Below are positions 61,648 to 64,000 of a DNA stretch of 64,000 nt, one piece after another. The translations under genes were made by a program, and so were the position numbers. The DNA is from an uncultured Bacteroides sp. GTDB taxonomy: Bacteria > Bacteroidota > Bacteroidia > Bacteroidales > Bacteroidaceae. The stretch is from NCBI GenBank assembly GCA_949300425.1, contig CASGED010000066.1:46962-110961 (forward strand). The letters run 5' to 3'. The notes beneath the pieces are model-generated. The model ran no database searches. It saw only the letters and a list, made by a program, of their open reading frames with translations, and had not been told where the DNA came from. The first letter of the stretch is position 1. Each line of letters begins with the position of its first letter.

Positions 61648-62181
61648 TTAATAATGATTGAACGACACGACCTTCTCCATTGGCTTGCGCGACTTCTTGC
61701 GCTTGGGCTTGGCGGCATAGCCTATGGTGATGTCGAGCAAGAGACGCTTGCCCGCAGGGATGCCTGTCAGCTTTTTGATTTCCTTCTCGTCAAACCAGCC
61801 CAGGATGCACGAGCCAAGCCCCTCACTCTCCGCGGCCAGGGTGATGTGCGCGGCGGCTATGCCGATGTCTATCAGGGGGAAATACTTGTCCTTTATCTTT
61901 GCGCCGAGAAACGAGGTGATGTTCATCGACTCTTCTACTATCAATATATGTACAGGAGCATCCTTGGCAAACTTGTTCATGCCCAATCCGGCCGTGGCGC
62001 GCCCTACCTTGACGGAAAGTTCGGGGTCGTCCACCACCACGAACTTCCAAGGCTGAGCGTTGCAGGCCGAAGGAGCCAGGCAAGCCGCCTGCAAGATGCG
62101 TTCCAGTTTTTCCCGCTCCACCGGGCGTTTCTCGTAGGCCCGGTCGCTTTGGCGGCTCTGTGCTAATGCTAAGAAATCCAT
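61648..62181 (-). CDS. nitroreductase family flavoprotein
   Basis: The 177 residues fit the short nitroreductase family: the FMN-binding start RQSDRAYEKRPVEREKLERIL, PSACNAQPWKFVVVDDPEL, and GIAAAHITLAAESEGLGSCILGWF with the typical GLGSC turn. These FMN-dependent enzymes reduce nitro compounds or quinones with NAD(P)H. It starts one base after the stop of the riboflavin synthase gene, so flavin synthesis and a flavoenzyme are coupled in one operon. Confidence 0.92.
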   Translation of the reverse strand: MDFLALAQSRQSDRAYEKRPVEREKLERILQAACLAPSACNAQPWKFVVVDDPELSVKVGRATAGLGMNKFAKDAPVHILIVEESMNITSFLGAKIKDKYFPLIDIGIAAAHITLAAESEGLGSCILGWFDEKEIKKLTGIPAGKRLLLDITIGYAAKPKRKKSRKPMEKVVSFNHY

Positions 62182-62182
62182 A

Positions 62183-62785
62183 TTATTTATACTGAATCAT
62201 CCGACTAATATACTTCCCAATGATGTCGAACTCGATGTTCACCACGCTACCCACCCGGATGGCATGGAAATTGGTATGTTCGAAAGTATAAGGGATGATA
62301 GCCACCTGGAAGGTGTCGTCCGTAGGGTTGCAGACCGTCAGGCTTACTCCGTTTACGGTCACCGACCCTTTGTCCACCGTGATGTAACCTCTCTTAGCCA
62401 TTTCCTCATCAAAAGCGTAACGGAAGGTGAAGTAATAACTCCCCTCGGCATCTTCCACGGCGACACACGTGGCCGTCTGGTCAACATGCCCCTGCACGAT
62501 GTGCCCGTCCAAACGTCCGTTCATCATCATGCTGCGCTCTACGTTCACCTCGTCGCCCACTTTGAGCAATCCTAAGTTGGAACGGTCCAAGGTCTCTTTC
62601 ATGGCCGTAACGGTGTATGTATCGTCTTTGATAGAGACTACCGTCAGGCAGACGCCGTTGTGAGAAACACTTTGGTCAATCTTCAACTCATCTACAAACG
62701 AGCATTTAAAGGTGAAATGTACATTCTCCTGTTCCTTCACCATGGCCACCAGCGTGGCGCATTCTTCTACTATACCAGAAAACAT
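62183..62785 (-). CDS. ribE: riboflavin synthase alpha chain
   Basis: At 200 residues it has two similar lumazine-binding repeats. The first opens with MFSGIVEECATLV and the second with LDGHIVQGHVDQTATCVAV; SHNGVCLTVVSI and TVNGVSLTVCN are the paired motifs. The trimer dismutates two 6,7-dimethyl-8-ribityllumazine molecules to riboflavin. It is the first gene of an operon with the nitroreductase. Confidence 0.97.
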   Translation of the reverse strand: MFSGIVEECATLVAMVKEQENVHFTFKCSFVDELKIDQSVSHNGVCLTVVSIKDDTYTVTAMKETLDRSNLGLLKVGDEVNVERSMMMNGRLDGHIVQGHVDQTATCVAVEDAEGSYYFTFRYAFDEEMAKRGYITVDKGSVTVNGVSLTVCNPTDDTFQVAIIPYTFEHTNFHAIRVGSVVNIEFDIIGKYISRMIQYK

Positions 62786-63098
62786 AATCTTACTATAATA
62801 ACTAATATGAAATCAAAAGGCAAAGATAAGAAAAGGGTTTCGCATGGGCACAAAAAAAGCGAAACTTTTCACAAAGTCCCGCTCCCAGTTTTCAATAGGT
62901 ATTAGTTTTTTTTTAAGGTAAAAAGATTGTTTTCAGGATAACGGTGCAAATATAGACCCTTTTAAGCGAACCAGCCAAATTAAAAAACATGTCTTATAAC
63001 ATCTTTTCTATGATTTTTTTGATTTTATTAGCCATTTCTTACAATTGTCCATATAATACCCCCGTTTCCACGAAAACATCTCCCATAAGATTATCCAA
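62786..63098. other. intergenic region between ribE and phoU
   Basis: These 313 bases carry a ribE -7 box on the minus strand (TATCTTTG, 62821-62828) and a 7-bp hairpin (GTTTCGC/GCGAAAC, 62838-62865). I see no gene and no FMN riboswitch pattern. Confidence 0.55.
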
Positions 63099-63788
63099 TC
63101 AACTCTTAGGATATCCTTCTTCTGTATTCTTATGATGCTTCAGAACTTTCGCGTCGATGTAGAACACGATTTCCTCGGCTATGTTGGTAATGTGGTCGCC
63201 CGCACGTTCCAATTTACGGAACACACTTGCCAGGTTCAGACAAGACAAGGCGCTCTCGGGATGCTTCACGATGTAGTCGGCCAGCAAATGGGAGGCATGG
63301 GCATTGATTTCATCCAGCACTTGGTCTTTAGCGAATACGGAAGTGGCCAGTTCCTGATTCTCTTCCTGCAAAGCCCGTTTGGCCAGTTCAAACATGTCGA
63401 GCATCTGACGAATCATCTCCTCCAGACGAAGGTTCTTGATAAGGTCTGCGTCCAGCGTCAGCTCTTTTTCCTCTATCGCAAAGCGGGCGATACCTTCGGC
63501 AAAGTCACCCAAACGTTCCAAGTTGGTATTGATTTTCAGCATGGCCAGCACAAAACGCAGGTCGATGGCCACAGGCGTATAAAGGGCAATGATGTCTTCT
63601 ACATCGCTATCAATCTTCAATTCGAACGCATTGACACGACGCTCATGTACTTGCACTTGCTGGGCAAGCTTACGGTCAAGCGTAAGCACCGACTCGCCTG
63701 CACGGTCCAACTGGTTATAAACCAGTGTCCACATTTCGTCTATCTCTTTTTTTAGGAGAACAAGTTCACTTTCGATGAATTTTACCAT
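63099..63788 (-). CDS. phoU: phosphate uptake regulator PhoU
   Basis: The 229-residue all-helical protein has two PhoU repeats (ELVLLKKEIDEMWTLVYNQL and LRFVLAMLKINTNLERLGDFAEG; later FRKLERAGDHITNIAEEIVF). The E-R-x-G-D / R-A-G-D-H-x-x-N metal-site motifs are intact. PhoU senses phosphate supply through the Pst transporter and represses the Pho regulon. Upstream sequence on its strand leads out of the window, where pst genes are usual neighbours. Confidence 0.97.
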   Translation of the reverse strand: MVKFIESELVLLKKEIDEMWTLVYNQLDRAGESVLTLDRKLAQQVQVHERRVNAFELKIDSDVEDIIALYTPVAIDLRFVLAMLKINTNLERLGDFAEGIARFAIEEKELTLDADLIKNLRLEEMIRQMLDMFELAKRALQEENQELATSVFAKDQVLDEINAHASHLLADYIVKHPESALSCLNLASVFRKLERAGDHITNIAEEIVFYIDAKVLKHHKNTEEGYPKS

Positions 63789-63845
63789 AATGCTATTTTG
63801 TTTTAGTTATTGATTCTGTAAATGGGAATTTAAACCACTGATGAA

Positions 63846-63998
63846 CACGGATTAAACGAGATGAGCACAGATGTATCTGTCACCCTGAGCGTAGTCGAAG
63901 GGTCTCATGTAAGACCTCCTCATGCGCTACGTGAGATGTCTCGACAAGCTCGACATGACAGATACCTTAAAATCCGTGTAAATCCGTACTATCTGTGT
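63846..63998. repeat. nested inverted repeat element (REP-like)
   Basis: GTATCTGTCA (63873-63882) and its exact complement TGACAGATAC (63955-63964) enclose two diverged arms (CCCTGAGCGTAGTCGAAGGGTCT and GATGTCTCGACAAGCTCGACA) that also pair partly. Outside lie matching ACACGGATT / AATCCGTGT stretches. It stands upstream of phoU and runs to the window edge. This type of GTCGAAGGGTCTC sequence occurs in many genomes as intergenic repeats. Confidence 0.7.
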
Positions 63999-64000
63999 TA

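Noticed and set aside
62786-63098. FMN riboswitch upstream of ribE
   Set aside because: None of the conserved FMN element stretches is visible; only a short hairpin is present.

Overview
The window is ordinary chromosome from a gut-type member of the order Bacteroidales, most likely Bacteroides or Phocaeicola; I cannot fix the species. Three things point there. Promoters repeatedly match the Bacteroides pattern (TTTG, about 19 bases, TAnnTTTG). Lineage-typical families are present: DUF5107, DUF4251, GH95, collagen-like and LRR surface lipoproteins, the MutA/MutB methylmalonyl-CoA mutase pair, and a UpxY-type capsule antiterminator. The tRNAs lack an encoded CCA.

Layout. 1-6.6 kb: end of an unknown gene, a DUF5107/TPR gene split by an in-frame TGA, and a secreted GH2 enzyme. 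6.7-9.1 kb: operon of an unknown small protein, a TusA-fold protein without its catalytic cysteine, and a YgiQ radical SAM enzyme. 9.2-13.9 kb: secreted C1 peptidase, DUF4251 protein, secreted 5'-nucleotidase, Crp-type regulator. 14.1-18.9 kb: tRNA-Ser/Lys/Glu, DedA, AspT-like transporter, class III fructose bisphosphatase. 18.9-27.8 kb (minus): 16-residue-repeat protein, acyl-CoA ligase, Wzz/Wza-type export pair, topoisomerase III. 28-32.2 kb (minus): two LRR lipoproteins behind a long, possibly structured leader. 33-37 kb: methylmalonyl-CoA mutase. 37.5-44.1 kb: second AspT paralogue, BASS transporter, amidase, MCE protein, DnaA. 44.2-47.6 kb: the accessory segment. 47.7-63.8 kb: GHL10 hydrolase, YeiH, CPBP protease, AsmA-like protein, GH95, Mfd, nitroreductase, riboflavin synthase, PhoU.

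The accessory segment looks like the regulatory head of a capsular polysaccharide locus that has lost its body. It has a tyrosine recombinase fragment without a catalytic domain, a 184-bp segment between perfect 20-bp inverted repeats (a probable invertible promoter), a upxY gene and one small downstream gene. An Rpn-family nuclease gene then takes the place where glycosyltransferase genes would be expected. A Wza/Wzz-type export pair sits alone 20 kb away.

The most unusual genome-scale signal is a set of intergenic arrays with unrelated sequences but the same architecture: three to eight units, exactly 22 bp apart (23 bp in one), each built around a palindromic core or a core that flips orientation between units. 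I count seven convincing arrays (57-144, 3543-3718, 10545-10632, 32878-32965, 47641-47706, 51208-51290, 52371-52462) and one weak one (37280-37345). Two of the sequence types occur twice, each time in opposite orientation. I do not know a described element with this design.
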